Source: a virus. Taken from it: a DNA stretch of 60,001 bases. Numbering within the stretch: position 1 is the stretch's first letter; each line of letters opens with the position of its first letter. The DNA is taken from the IMG/VR virus record IMGVR_UViG_3300036859_000134, positions 1 to 60,001 of that record; one strand, given 5' to 3'. The notes beneath the pieces were generated by a model that was not told the origin of the DNA, searched no databases, and worked only from the letters and a program-made list of their open reading frames with translations. Shown here piece after piece: positions 22,641 through 31,222 of the stretch. The position numbers and the translations under genes were made by a program.

Positions 22641-22858
22641 CCTACTCCAGCGCCAAGCGCCAGATCCACCGCCAGCAGATCGCGCGCCGCGCCGCCGCGT
22701 TGTCGGCAGAGCTGAAGAACCGCGCCCGGCCGGATCCGAAGGCCTGGGCATGGGCGCTCAGGGCCCGCGAGGAAGCCGGCGAGCGCCTGAACGAGCACGA
22801 GCGGCGCATGTGGCGCGAAGCGCTGCAGTGGGAACTGGAGGCCGGCTGTGAGCAGTGA
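22637..22858 (+). CDS. Small basic helical protein, 73 aa
   Basis: MTYSSAKRQIHRQQIARRAA then LSAELKNRARPDPKAWAWALRA, highly basic and helical, in the place where related phages keep replication accessory genes. It overlaps both neighbours. Function is unknown. Confidence 0.6.
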   Translation: MTYSSAKRQIHRQQIARRAAALSAELKNRARPDPKAWAWALRAREEAGERLNEHERRMWREALQWELEAGCEQ

Positions 22859-23300
22859 GGTCCTCGAGCGCATCGTCACCACGCGCGAGGACGCGCACCG
22901 CGCGGCGACGCTCTGCTACCAGCATGCGCAGGCGCTGATCGCGAATGGCGTGCGCGTGCGCATCACCGCGGAAGAGCAGGAAGACGACCGCACTCTGCAG
23001 CAGAACAGGTTCTATTGGGGCCCGTGCCTGAGCGAGATCAGCGAGCAGGCCACGATCAACAGCCAGCGGTACACGATCGACGCGTGGCACGAGTTGTTCA
23101 AGCGCCAGTTCCTCGGCTACGAGGTGCTGCGCGTGCACGTCGCCGGCCGCAAGCGGCCGACCATCATCCGCCGCCTCCGCAGCACCACGAAGCTCAAGGT
23201 CAAGGCAATGAGCAAGTACCTCGACGAGGTGCAGGCGTTCGCCGCGACCGAGCTGGGCGTGCGGTTCAGCGTGCGCAATTGGCAGGAGTACACGGGGTGA
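22848..23300 (+). CDS. ninB: NinB-like recombination protein
   Basis: 150 residues, GTG start. The NinB/Orf pattern is clear: LQQNRFYWGPCLSEISEQAT, YTIDAWHELFKRQFLGYEV, and a C-terminal STTKLKVKAMSKYLDEVQAF then ATELGVRF. Lambda NinB (Orf) binds single-stranded DNA and SSB and helps Red recombination in place of RecFOR. It complements the Bet/exonuclease pair of the leftward operon. Confidence 0.88.
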   Translation: MSSEVLERIVTTREDAHRAATLCYQHAQALIANGVRVRITAEEQEDDRTLQQNRFYWGPCLSEISEQATINSQRYTIDAWHELFKRQFLGYEVLRVHVAGRKRPTIIRRLRSTTKLKVKAMSKYLDEVQAFAATELGVRFSVRNWQEYTG

Positions 23301-23524
23301 GCCAAGACAACGAACTGATGTTGACCATCGTCAGCCAGGCGAACCAGATCAGGCACCTGGGCGAGCAGCTGGGCGTCGTGTCGCAGGCGATGCAGACCCA
23401 GCAGCAACAGCACGCCGAGGCTATCAAGGCCAAGGATGCCGAGATCGCCAGACTGCGCGCCACCAGCCCGCCGTTGCCGGCGCCGCCGGGCCCGATCGAC
23501 ACCGAAGGCGGAGCGCCCGACTGA
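23297..23524 (+). CDS. Small coiled-coil protein, 75 aa
   Basis: GTG 23297 overlaps the ninB stop (GTGA). The product is mainly a Gln-rich coiled coil (LMLTIVSQANQIRHLGEQLG, VSQAMQTQQQQHAEAIKAKD) with a Pro-rich tail. Function is unknown. Confidence 0.6.
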   Translation: MSQDNELMLTIVSQANQIRHLGEQLGVVSQAMQTQQQQHAEAIKAKDAEIARLRATSPPLPAPPGPIDTEGGAPD

Positions 23525-23907
23525 TGGCCGAGGCCGGCTTTCGCTGCTACCTGAAGGGCTACAAGGGCCCCGGTGCGGTGCCGCCGGCGAAGCGCCGCGT
23601 GCCGAAGGACCCGCCGCCGACCAAGGCCGAGGCCGAGCACATGGGCCGCGTGAAGCGCCTGCGCTGCGTGCTGTGTGTCCGGCTCGGGCTGGTGCAGGAG
23701 AGCGTCACCGACGTCCACCATCTGCGCGAAGAGCAGGGCGGTGCACAGCGGGCATCGAACTGGCTCACCGCTGCGCTGTGCCACGAGCGCTGCCACCAGG
23801 GTGCGAACGGCATCCACGGCGACCGCGCGCTGCTGCGGCAGGCCAACTGCACTGAGCTCGACCTGCTCGCCTGGACCCTGGAGGATCTCGCAGCATGCCG
23901 TGCCTGA
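23524..23907 (+). CDS. Ref-like HNH nuclease
   Basis: 127 residues. A zinc-binding CVLC pair, then VTDVHHLREEQGGAQRASNW and CHERCHQGANGIHGD, which carries the HNH core as in P1 Ref and related phage recombination-enhancement nucleases. P1 Ref is a RecA-dependent DNA endonuclease. It lies beside ninB and probably acts in phage DNA recombination. Confidence 0.82.
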   Translation: MAEAGFRCYLKGYKGPGAVPPAKRRVPKDPPPTKAEAEHMGRVKRLRCVLCVRLGLVQESVTDVHHLREEQGGAQRASNWLTAALCHERCHQGANGIHGDRALLRQANCTELDLLAWTLEDLAACRA

Positions 23908-24572
23908 CCTGCGCCAAGGCCGCGATGCGCGACACCGCCGACCAGGAGCGCGACAAGCTGTTGCGCCGCATGGCCGCGCTCGGCGCGATCAATTGCACGC
24001 TGAGCCCGTTCCGCGCCACGTTCTTTGCGCTCGACGCCACCTGTACACGCTACGTCGAGGCAGACCCCGACACCGTCGCCAAGCGTCAAGCCTGGGCGGC
24101 GAAGAACCAAGCAACCCGAAAGGACCCCCGCATGACCTGCATTGCCTGGGATGGGACGACGCTGGCCTCCGACAAGCGCGCCAGCAGCAGCGGCTTCCCG
24201 ATAACCGTGACCAAGATATTCCGCACCGCGTACGGTCTCGTCGGGCTCGCCGGCAGCGGGCCGGTGGCTCGCGCGCTGCTCGCCTGGGTGAACGACGGCA
24301 TGGACCCCGCGAAGTGGCCGGCGTGCGCCGAAGAATCGGACGCCGAGATCATGGTGATCACGCCCGACGGCAAGTGCACGAGCTACGGCGCACGGCCGTA
24401 CCCGCTGGTCATCGAAGACGGCTACGCCGCGGTCGGCTGCGGCCGTGACTTCGCGCTCGCGGCGATGTACCTGGGCAAGAGCGCCGAGGAGGCCGTCGAG
24501 GTCGCATGCGCGCTGGACATCCACTGCGGCAACGGCATCGACGCGCTCACGCTGCAAGAACCGCAGCCGTGA
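23895..24572 (+). CDS. Proteasome-fold (Ntn-hydrolase-like) phage protein with N-terminal extension
   Basis: The second part, from Met80 (codon 24132), reads MTCIAWDGTTLASDKRAS then ITVTKIFRTAYGLVGLAGSG and AVGCGRDFALAAMYLGKSAE, the pattern of HslV/proteasome beta-type proteins seen in many phages; a Thr follows the internal Met, as expected of an N-terminal nucleophile. The first 79 residues (MPCLTCAKAAMRDTADQERD, a separate Cys-containing domain) are in the same frame. A ribosome site AAAGGA lies eight bases before the internal ATG, so either a fusion or two products from one frame are possible. The biochemical role in phages is not known. Confidence 0.75.
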   Translation: MPCLTCAKAAMRDTADQERDKLLRRMAALGAINCTLSPFRATFFALDATCTRYVEADPDTVAKRQAWAAKNQATRKDPRMTCIAWDGTTLASDKRASSSGFPITVTKIFRTAYGLVGLAGSGPVARALLAWVNDGMDPAKWPACAEESDAEIMVITPDGKCTSYGARPYPLVIEDGYAAVGCGRDFALAAMYLGKSAEEAVEVACALDIHCGNGIDALTLQEPQP

Positions 24573-24769
24573 AATCCATCGAGCACCACCTCATCGCCTA
24601 CGCCAAGAAGGTGCTCGGCGGACTCGGCGCAGAAGCCGGCATGGACCGCCAGCGCATGCGCGAGCACCTACACGCGTGCATCGACCGCTGGCGCGCCGCC
24701 TACGGCGACCAGGTGGCCGACCTCGTCTACACCGAAATCAAGGGCGCCTGGAAGGCGCAGAGCACGTAG
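24569..24769 (+). CDS. Small hypothetical protein, 66 aa
   Basis: GTG 24569 overlaps the previous stop (GTGA). MKSIEHHLIAYAKKVLGGLG then RQRMREHLHACIDRWRAAYG, helical. It may be a DNA- or protein-binding accessory factor; no family is recognised. Confidence 0.55.
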   Translation: MKSIEHHLIAYAKKVLGGLGAEAGMDRQRMREHLHACIDRWRAAYGDQVADLVYTEIKGAWKAQST

Positions 24770-24794
24770 TATCTCGACAACTCAACGGAGGCCA

Positions 24795-25109
24795 ATGATG
24801 GTCCAATGGAAATCCCTTGAAGACGCGCTCGCCGATCCGATCTTCAACCAGTGCAGATCCATCGTCGGAGCGAAAACGGAGTCGCAGTCTGAGGCTCTGA
24901 TGCGCGCCCTGCTGCACTTTGGGTCGTTCGCCATCAACGAGAGATCGGCCGGCGGCGTTCGCTGGGAGGCGCCGACCCCTATGGCCGCGGTCGTCTCGCT
25001 CGGCGATGTCACTGTCGAGATGAGGCGCAAAGAGACAGTGATTCTCAAACTCGCCATCCCTCAGATGCTTGTCCACCGCATCGATGTCGAAGGGGCGCCG
25101 CTAACATGA
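24795..25109 (+). CDS. Hypothetical phage protein, 104 aa
   Basis: ATG 24795 (or the second ATG 24798) lies behind ACGGAGG. Helical N-terminus (SLEDALADPIFNQCRSIVGA) and beta-rich C-terminus (AAVVSLGDVTVEMRRKETVI). Its codon third positions are less GC-rich than those of its neighbours, suggesting a recent arrival. No family is recognised. Confidence 0.6.
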   Translation: MMVQWKSLEDALADPIFNQCRSIVGAKTESQSEALMRALLHFGSFAINERSAGGVRWEAPTPMAAVVSLGDVTVEMRRKETVILKLAIPQMLVHRIDVEGAPLT

Positions 25110-25489
25110 AGCACAAGGTATCCGAGCTGGAAGGCGCGCAGCTGGCGCGTGCTGTTGCCATGGCCTGCGGCTATCGCGTTGAGCATGAGGTCGAATGGGA
25201 CGTATGGCTGCCACCGGAGGCCACGCCGGACGCTTCGCCATGCCACTCGTTCGGCGAACACGGCTGGCGCCCGGACAAGAACTGGGCGCACGGCGGCCCG
25301 ATCATCGAGCGCGAGCGGATCACGGTGAGCAGTCTGCTTGATCGATCCTTCCAAGCCTCTTGGCATCCATGGGAGACCGAATACGACCCATCGGACATGG
25401 GGGTGGAGCAAACCGGGCCAACCTATCTGATCGCCGCCATGCGCGCCTACGTCGCCAGCAAGCTGGGCGAGGAGGTCGACCTGCCATGA
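25106..25489 (+). CDS. DUF2591-like phage protein, 127 aa
   Basis: VSELEGAQLARAVAMACGYR at the N-terminus and the middle WRPDKNWAHGGPIIERERIT fit the DUF2591 layout (KVSELTG..LD.AVA...G, then PS..W...GPIIE). This is a frequent small protein of temperate phages with unknown function. It overlaps neighbours on both sides by four bases. Confidence 0.75.
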   Translation: MKHKVSELEGAQLARAVAMACGYRVEHEVEWDVWLPPEATPDASPCHSFGEHGWRPDKNWAHGGPIIERERITVSSLLDRSFQASWHPWETEYDPSDMGVEQTGPTYLIAAMRAYVASKLGEEVDLP

Positions 25490-25659
25490 GTCTCCTGATG
25501 CTTGGCCCCTGGCTGGCCATCGCTGCGGTGCTCGTCTATCGCTGGTGGCTGCTACGGCAGATCGCGAAGCGGCAAGCGGTGACCACGCGCGCATACACCG
25601 ACGCGGCCGCGCGCGTGATCGAGTGGGAGCGCGCCGAGTACGAGGCGCGCCGGCCATGA
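25486..25659 (+). CDS. Small membrane protein, 57 aa
   Basis: ATG 25486 overlaps the previous stop. One N-terminal membrane span (MSLLMLGPWLAIAAVLVYRW) and a charged helical cytoplasmic tail (AAARVIEWERAEYEARRP). Function is unknown. Confidence 0.6.
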   Translation: MSLLMLGPWLAIAAVLVYRWWLLRQIAKRQAVTTRAYTDAAARVIEWERAEYEARRP

Positions 25660-25886
25660 TGTACCTCTGCCTCGACCTGTGCCCACGCCCTGGCACCGAC
25701 ATGCTCACCTTCGACACGGTGGCCGAGGTCCTGGCCAACCCATCCGTGCAGACCGACGCATGGCTGCGCAACTGGCAGGTCTTCACCGATGCAGAGGCTG
25801 CGCAGCGCTACGCCGACGCCAGCCCGACCATCGTGGTGATGCCGCTGGTGCTGCAGGATGGACCGGTTCCGGGCTTTGCTCGGTAG
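25656..25886 (+). CDS. Last gene of the rightward early operon, 76 aa hypothetical
   Basis: ATG 25656 overlaps the previous stop. MMYLCLDLCPRPGTDMLTFD then VLANPSVQTDAWLRNWQVFT, a small alpha/beta protein. A terminator follows about 90 bases downstream. Confidence 0.6.
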   Translation: MMYLCLDLCPRPGTDMLTFDTVAEVLANPSVQTDAWLRNWQVFTDAEAAQRYADASPTIVVMPLVLQDGPVPGFAR

Positions 25887-25977
25887 CCTCGCTCCGCCGT
25901 TGCATTCCAGAAATCCCATGTGATCGTCAGCCTCGTCGCGAAAGCGGCAGAGCGAGTCTCCTGATCAAGGAGTTGTC

Positions 25978-26003
25978 CCGGGGCCCAGCGCCCCGGTCTT
26001 TTC
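25978..26003 (+). terminator. Rho-independent terminator between early and late genes
   Basis: The stem CCGGGGC / GCCCCGG (7 bp) with loop CCAGC is followed by TCTTTT. It separates the early operon from the late genes; late expression then needs its own promoter or antitermination. No convincing late promoter was seen in 25887-26042. Confidence 0.85.
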
Positions 26004-26042
26004 GGTGGATCGCTCGCCGCGCAATTCAACGAGGCACGATCC

Positions 26043-26981
26043 ATGTCCCAGTCGCGCAGGAGCAGCGGCAAGCCGGCCGGCAAGGCGCCGGCGAAGAAGA
26101 CACCGAAGCGGGGTAGCTCAACGGCAGAGCAGCGGGTTCATACCCCGAAGGCAGCTGGATCGACACCAGCCCCCGCTACCACCCCCAAGCCCACCGCCAA
26201 ACGCGCCCCCGCCAAGAAGGCGGCACCCCCGAAGCCTGCGCGCAAGAAGGCGCAGCCAACCGAGCCGGCGCAGCCGTCGGCCGCAGGCACCGCCCAGCGC
26301 CTGCTCGCAGCAGAGCCGGCACCAGACCCCGAGACGGGGCTGCACCCGCGCGTGCGCGCCTTCGCCGACGAGTACCTGCGCGACTTGAACGGGACGGCCG
26401 CCTATCTGCGCGTGCACCCGGACGCCAAGGTGAGCACCGCTGCGACCGAGTCGTGCCGCATCCTCAGAAACCCCAAGGTCCGGGAATATGTCGCAGCGCG
26501 CCGCGAGCAGATGGCGTTGGCGGTCGACTTCAGCAAAGAGGACGTGATCCGCGAGCTCGTGGCGCTTGTCCGGGCGGATCCCAACGAGCTCACGCAGATG
26601 CGGCAGATCTCGTGCGACGAGTGCTGGCCGCCGGAGAAGGACGAGGGCGGGGAAAAGCGGTTGCCCATGTGGACCGAGCCGAACCCTGAGTGCCCGCACT
26701 GCAACGGCAACGGCATCCCGCGGCCGTGGTTCGCCGACACCCGCAAGCTCTCGCCGGCCGCGCGCCGGCTGTTCAGCTCGGTGCACGTCACGCGCGACGG
26801 CATGCGCATCAACCTGCGTGACCAGGATGGCGCGCTGGACAAGCTCGCGAAAGTGTTCGGCGCCTACGAGGAAGACAACAAGCAGAAGCAGGGCACACTT
26901 GCCGAGGCCCTCAGCGAGTTGTTCGGCCAGCTGCACAGCGCCGGCGGATCCCGGCTGCCGATCGCGGGGCGCGGTAAATGA
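26043..26981 (+). CDS. Terminase small subunit, with a tRNA gene in its 5' part
   Basis: Recognises phage DNA and recruits the large subunit for packaging. The family region begins near residue 100: VRAFADEYLRDLNGTAAYLR, then STAATESCRILRNPKVREYV, and VIRELVALVRADP, the small-terminase helix-turn-helix type; a CDEC...CPHC metal-knuckle-like segment follows at about 200-225. The frame opens at ATG 26043, but residues 22-46 are encoded by a tRNA gene (26107-26181); on both sides lies a Lys/Ala/Pro-rich linker. Either the tRNA inserted in frame in a flexible linker or translation starts later, for example GTG at about 26352. Its stop overlaps the large-subunit start (ATGA). Confidence 0.85.
   Translation: MSQSRRSSGKPAGKAPAKKTPKRGSSTAEQRVHTPKAAGSTPAPATTPKPTAKRAPAKKAAPPKPARKKAQPTEPAQPSAAGTAQRLLAAEPAPDPETGLHPRVRAFADEYLRDLNGTAAYLRVHPDAKVSTAATESCRILRNPKVREYVAARREQMALAVDFSKEDVIRELVALVRADPNELTQMRQISCDECWPPEKDEGGEKRLPMWTEPNPECPHCNGNGIPRPWFADTRKLSPAARRLFSSVHVTRDGMRINLRDQDGALDKLAKVFGAYEEDNKQKQGTLAEALSELFGQLHSAGGSRLPIAGRGK
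26107..26181 (+). tRNA. tRNA-Met (anticodon CAT)
   Basis: A full cloverleaf of 75 nt with encoded CCA: acceptor AGCGGGG/CCCCGCT (7 bp), TA at 8-9, D-stem GCTC/GAGC, anticodon loop TTCATAC with a 5-bp stem whose first pair is G-A mismatched, variable loop of five, T-stem GCTGG/CCAGC with loop ATCGACA, discriminator A. A phage-borne elongator-type Met tRNA (a CAT anticodon may also be modified to read Ile AUA). The atypical U54 position (A) and the mismatch leave some doubt about function. Confidence 0.85.
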
Positions 26982-28519
26982 CCGAGGTCGCGGACATCGA
27001 GTCGGTCCTGGCCACGCTGGGCCCGCAGTTCAGCGACCCGCTCTGGCGCCTCGACAACCTGTATTGGATCGTCGACAAGGACGGCCGCACGGTCAAGTTC
27101 AAGCTCAACGACGAGCAGCGCGCGTTCGTCACGAACCTGTGGACGCGCAACCTGATCCTCAAGGCGCGGCAGCTCGGGTTCAGCACGCTGATGATGGTCC
27201 TCGAGCTCGACCAGGCGCTGTTCAACGAGAACTACAACGGCGTGGTGATCGCCGACACGCTGCCCAACGCCGGCAAGCTGTTCGCCAAGATCGAGTTCGC
27301 CTACAACCACCTGCCCGATGCGGTGAAGCAGGCGCTGCCCATCACCAGCATGGCCAGCCAGTCGAGCATCCGCTTCGCGCACGGCAGCACCATCGGCGTG
27401 GGCGTCAGCGCCCGCGGCGGCACGGTGAACCTGCTGCACGTCAGTGAGCTCGGCAAGATCGCGGCCAAGTTCCCGCAGCGCTCCAAGGAGATCATCACCG
27501 GCTCCTTCGAGGCCGTGGCCACCGACAGCGTGATCGTCGTCGAGTCGACGGCCGAGGGTGCCGCCGGCGACTTCTTCGACCTGTGCATGGCCGCGTTGCG
27601 CCGCCTGAAAGAAGGCGCGCCCGAGACGCCGCTCGACTTCCGCCTGCACTTCTTCCCGTGGTTCCGCTGCCGCGACTATCGGCTGAGCGCCGAGGACGCC
27701 GCAGTCACGCCGATCAGCGTCGACGAGCACAGGTACTTCGACAAGCTGCAGGTCGAGCTCGGCATCACCATCGACGCAGGCCAGCGCGCGTGGTACGTGA
27801 AGAAGAAGGAGGTGCTCAAGCGCGAGATGAAGCGCGAGTACCCCTCGACGCCGGAGGAGGCCTTCGAGGTCGCCACCGAGGGCGCGGTGTACGGCCTCGA
27901 GATGACGTACCTGCGCGAGAAAGGCCGCGTCACCAGCGTGCAGCTCGACCCGGCGCACAAGGTCAACACCTTCTGGGACCTGGGCAAGCGCGACAAGACC
28001 GCCATCTGGCTGCACCAGTACATCGGCGTGCAGCACCGGTGGATCAAGTACTTCGAGGACAGCAACCGCGACCTGCGCTACTACTGGACGGAGCTGGAAG
28101 CGTTTCGCGTGGAACACGGCTTCATGTGGGGCAAGCACTTCCTGCCGCACGACGCCGCGACCGAGATCCTCGGCGAGTCGATCACCACGCACGAGCAGAC
28201 CCTGATCAAGCTCGGCATGCGCAACACCGTGATCGTGCCGCGAGTGTCCGACCTGTCAGTGGGCATCGACAAGACCCGCGAGGTCCTGGTGGGCAACCAC
28301 TGGTTCGACCGCATCGCGTGCGCGCAGGGCATCAAGTGCCTCGACGGCTACCAGTACCAGTGGAACGACAAGCTCGGCGTGTGGAGCAGCGATCCGCTGC
28401 ACAACTGGGCGTCGCACGGCGCTGACGCCTGGCGGCAGTTCGCGCAGGGCTGGCGCGAAGCCACCAACGACGAGTCGTTCGAGAAGTTCAAGAGGAGAGA
28501 TCGATCATGGAGACGCTGA
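26978..28519 (+). CDS. Terminase large subunit
   Basis: 513 residues; the ATPase and nuclease that packages DNA into the prohead. The Walker-A-type loop is LKARQLGFST (61-70), Walker B NLLHVSE ending in Glu157, then ESTAEGAAGDFFD. The C-terminal RNase H-like nuclease shows NTFWDLGKRDKTAIWLHQY and the final DAW of SHGADAWRQFAQG. It is coupled to the small subunit and followed by the portal region, the usual order. Confidence 0.95.
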   Translation: MTEVADIESVLATLGPQFSDPLWRLDNLYWIVDKDGRTVKFKLNDEQRAFVTNLWTRNLILKARQLGFSTLMMVLELDQALFNENYNGVVIADTLPNAGKLFAKIEFAYNHLPDAVKQALPITSMASQSSIRFAHGSTIGVGVSARGGTVNLLHVSELGKIAAKFPQRSKEIITGSFEAVATDSVIVVESTAEGAAGDFFDLCMAALRRLKEGAPETPLDFRLHFFPWFRCRDYRLSAEDAAVTPISVDEHRYFDKLQVELGITIDAGQRAWYVKKKEVLKREMKREYPSTPEEAFEVATEGAVYGLEMTYLREKGRVTSVQLDPAHKVNTFWDLGKRDKTAIWLHQYIGVQHRWIKYFEDSNRDLRYYWTELEAFRVEHGFMWGKHFLPHDAATEILGESITTHEQTLIKLGMRNTVIVPRVSDLSVGIDKTREVLVGNHWFDRIACAQGIKCLDGYQYQWNDKLGVWSSDPLHNWASHGADAWRQFAQGWREATNDESFEKFKRRDRSWRR

Positions 28520-28581
28520 TTTGGGGTGTCGTGTGCTTCGCGTGCGCCTTCGTGGGCGCCTATCTCGGGAGCCGTGCCTGA
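28507..28581 (+). CDS. Tiny membrane peptide, 24 aa
   Basis: METLIWGVVCFACAFVGAYL followed by GSRA; preceded by AGAGGAGAG at a good spacing and overlapping the terminase end. One hydrophobic span. Its stop overlaps the next ATG (TGATG). Confidence 0.5.
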   Translation: METLIWGVVCFACAFVGAYLGSRA

Positions 28582-29054
28582 TGGAACACCTACCCATCCT
28601 CGGCCCGAGCGGCGAAGCAACGTTCCGCTTCGGCGGCAAGCGCGCCTGGAAGCAGTTCACCTACAAGGACTACATCGTCAGCCTGGAGTGGTTCGGGCCC
28701 GACGGGCGCCACGTCGATGCGTGCATGGTCATCTGGAATGCCAGGCCGAACACCAACGACGCCGGCGCGCTGATCGTCGGCCGCCGGCAGATCACGAAGT
28801 ACTGCGACGAGCACATGAAGCCGACGCCGTACGCCTTCGGTGAGGTGGCGCAGGCGCTGCCGGTGCTCGGCCGTGCGCCGCTCAACTTCGAGGTGCACGC
28901 GCTGATCGACACGATCCTGCACCACATCGACGACCTCATCCACATGCCCATCGCGCCGCTCGCGGTGCGCCGCGAGCTCTCGGGCGACGCCATGTTCGAG
29001 GTCACCCACAAGGAGAAGGACAGCGGCAAGGTCCTTCACGAAGCCGCCATCTGA
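28581..29054 (+). CDS. Hypothetical phage protein before the portal gene, 157 aa
   Basis: ATG 28581 overlaps the previous stop. MEHLPILGPSGEATFRFGGK, then KDYIVSLEWFGPDGRHVDAC and HIDDLIHMPIAPLAVRRELS. A small protein between terminase and portal is usual in Bcep22-like phages; the function is unknown. Confidence 0.65.
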   Translation: MEHLPILGPSGEATFRFGGKRAWKQFTYKDYIVSLEWFGPDGRHVDACMVIWNARPNTNDAGALIVGRRQITKYCDEHMKPTPYAFGEVAQALPVLGRAPLNFEVHALIDTILHHIDDLIHMPIAPLAVRRELSGDAMFEVTHKEKDSGKVLHEAAI

Positions 29055-29062
29055 GGACCGCC

Positions 29063-31219
29063 ATGCCCGACATCATCGTCCCCAAGCGCACCGACCAGCT
29101 GGACGCCACGGAGCGGCACGACAGGCGCATCGGATGGTTCGTGGCCGAGGCGTCGCGCCAGGCGTCCACGCGCGCCGTCATGGCGAAGTGCGAGCGCTAC
29201 TACGACAGCGAGCAGCACGACCCGCAGGAGGCGCAGGACATCCGCGAGCGCGGGCAGAACCCGGTGACGATCAACGAGATCGCCCCGTCGATCGACTGGC
29301 TGATCGGTACCGAGCGCCGGACCCGGGTGGACTTCAAGGTGCAGCCGCGCGAGTCGCTGGATCCGGACTCGACGAAGGACGCCGAGAACAAGACCAAGCT
29401 GCTGAAGTGGCTCGACGACACCAACGGCGGCGGCTTCGAGCGCAGCAACGCGTGGGACGACGCGGTGAAGGCGGGACTGGGCTGGATCGAGGTCGGCGTG
29501 CGGGGTGATCTGTCCGACGAGCCGATCTACAAGCGCTCCGAAAGCTGGCGTGCCATGCTCCACGACAGCATGGGCACGCGCAAGGACACGCGCGACTGGC
29601 GCTACACCTTCCGGCTGAAGATGGTCGACCTCGACATCGCGCTGGCCTACTTCCCGAGCAAGGAGAAGGAACTGCTCAAGGTCCGCCAGCGCGGCAACGA
29701 CCTGCAGACCTTCTCGACCTGGTGGATGGGCGCCGGCAACCTGATGGACCTGGGCCTGCTCGAGGCGGCCAGCGCGCTCGACCAGAACGCCATGCCGCTG
29801 GACCTGTTCAACCCGCGCGACCGCGTGCTGCTGGTCGAGTGCTGGAACTATGACCCGTTCACCGTGAAACAGCGGCCGAACTCGTCGCTCTACGACCGCG
29901 TGCAGCTGCGCATGCGCATGTCGATCATGACGGAGTTCGACACCCTCATCGAGGACTGGAGCCCGTACAAGCACAACCGATTCCACTTCATCCCGCTCTG
30001 GGGCTACCGCAACAAGACCACGGGCATGCCCTATAGCCCGATCAAGCGGATGCTCGACAAGCAGGACGCGGTCAACCACGCCTACACCAAGGCACTGTTC
30101 GAGATCAGCGTCAACCAGATCATCATGGAGGCCGACGCGATCGACAACGAGGCGATGACGATCGAGGAGGTGCAGGAAGAGATCTCCGACCCGGCCGGCG
30201 TCGCGGTGCTCGCCAAGGGCGCACTGACGAACAAGAAGTTCCAGACGCGCCGCGGCATCGAGAACGCGCAGGCGCAGCTGCAGCTGGCCGATCGGATGAT
30301 CACCGCCATGCAGGGCGAAAGCTCTGTCACCGGCGAGAACCGCGGCCTGGACACCAACGCCATCAGCGGCAAGGCCATCGGCCTGAAGCAGGACCAGGGC
30401 GGCGTGCTGTCGGCCGAGCTGTTCGACAACGCGCTGCTCGCCCGCAAGCAGGAAGGCGAGATCGAACTGTCGCTGGTCGAGCAGTACCTCGTGAAGCCCA
30501 TGGCGGTGCCCATCGCGGGCGAGCGCGGGCAGTACGAGATGCTCGAGCTCAACCAGATGCTCGACGACGGCACGGTGCTGAACGACATCACGGCCCGCTC
30601 GGCGCGCTTCGTTGTCGACGAGCAGCCGTGGCGCGCGACGCTCGGCCAGGCGATGTTCGAGTCGCTCATCGAACTGATGGGCAAGCTGGCACCGGTGGCG
30701 CCGCAGGTGGTGACCGCGATCCTCGACCTCGTGTTCGAGTACGCGGACATGCCGAACAAGCAGAGCATGCTGCAGCGCATCCGCGCCGTGACCGGCCAGC
30801 CGGGCCCGGACAACGAGATGACGCCCGAGCAGAAGCAGGCGCAGGACCAGGCCAACGCGGTCAAGGAAGCGCAGTTCCGGGCGCAGATGGCCAAGCTGGC
30901 GGCCGACATTCACGAGGCATCGGCGCGCGGCGACAAGCTGGACGCCGAGTCGGTAGCCAAGCGGCTGGAGGCGCTCTACATGGCCGCCCAGGGCGCCCAG
31001 GTGATCGCGATGAATCCGACGATCGCCCCGATGGTGGACGAGCTCGCCAAGTCGGCCGGCTTCCAGGACCAGAACGCGGCGCCCATCGCGCCGGAGCCCG
31101 GAGCCGTGCAGCCGGGCGCAGCCATCCCGCCGGCGCAGCAGGCCGACGGCGCACTCGTCGGTCACGAGACCGGCATTCGCACCCCAGGCGCCGACGGCGT
31201 CATCAACCCCCAGGAGTGA
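29063..31219 (+). CDS. Portal protein, 718 aa
   Basis: Forms the dodecameric vertex through which DNA enters and leaves the head. P22-type size and layout: RGQNPVTINEIAPSIDWLIG, then a stem region and crown; QWWMG-like motifs, HFIPLWGYRNKTTGMPYSPI, and GENRGLDTNAISGKAIGLKQ DQGG are typical of large podoviral portals. The C-terminal part is helical and Ala/Gln-rich, as in P22 barrel regions. It follows terminase and precedes scaffold and capsid genes. Confidence 0.9.
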   Translation: MPDIIVPKRTDQLDATERHDRRIGWFVAEASRQASTRAVMAKCERYYDSEQHDPQEAQDIRERGQNPVTINEIAPSIDWLIGTERRTRVDFKVQPRESLDPDSTKDAENKTKLLKWLDDTNGGGFERSNAWDDAVKAGLGWIEVGVRGDLSDEPIYKRSESWRAMLHDSMGTRKDTRDWRYTFRLKMVDLDIALAYFPSKEKELLKVRQRGNDLQTFSTWWMGAGNLMDLGLLEAASALDQNAMPLDLFNPRDRVLLVECWNYDPFTVKQRPNSSLYDRVQLRMRMSIMTEFDTLIEDWSPYKHNRFHFIPLWGYRNKTTGMPYSPIKRMLDKQDAVNHAYTKALFEISVNQIIMEADAIDNEAMTIEEVQEEISDPAGVAVLAKGALTNKKFQTRRGIENAQAQLQLADRMITAMQGESSVTGENRGLDTNAISGKAIGLKQDQGGVLSAELFDNALLARKQEGEIELSLVEQYLVKPMAVPIAGERGQYEMLELNQMLDDGTVLNDITARSARFVVDEQPWRATLGQAMFESLIELMGKLAPVAPQVVTAILDLVFEYADMPNKQSMLQRIRAVTGQPGPDNEMTPEQKQAQDQANAVKEAQFRAQMAKLAADIHEASARGDKLDAESVAKRLEALYMAAQGAQVIAMNPTIAPMVDELAKSAGFQDQNAAPIAPEPGAVQPGAAIPPAQQADGALVGHETGIRTPGADGVINPQE

Positions 31220-31222
31220 TCC

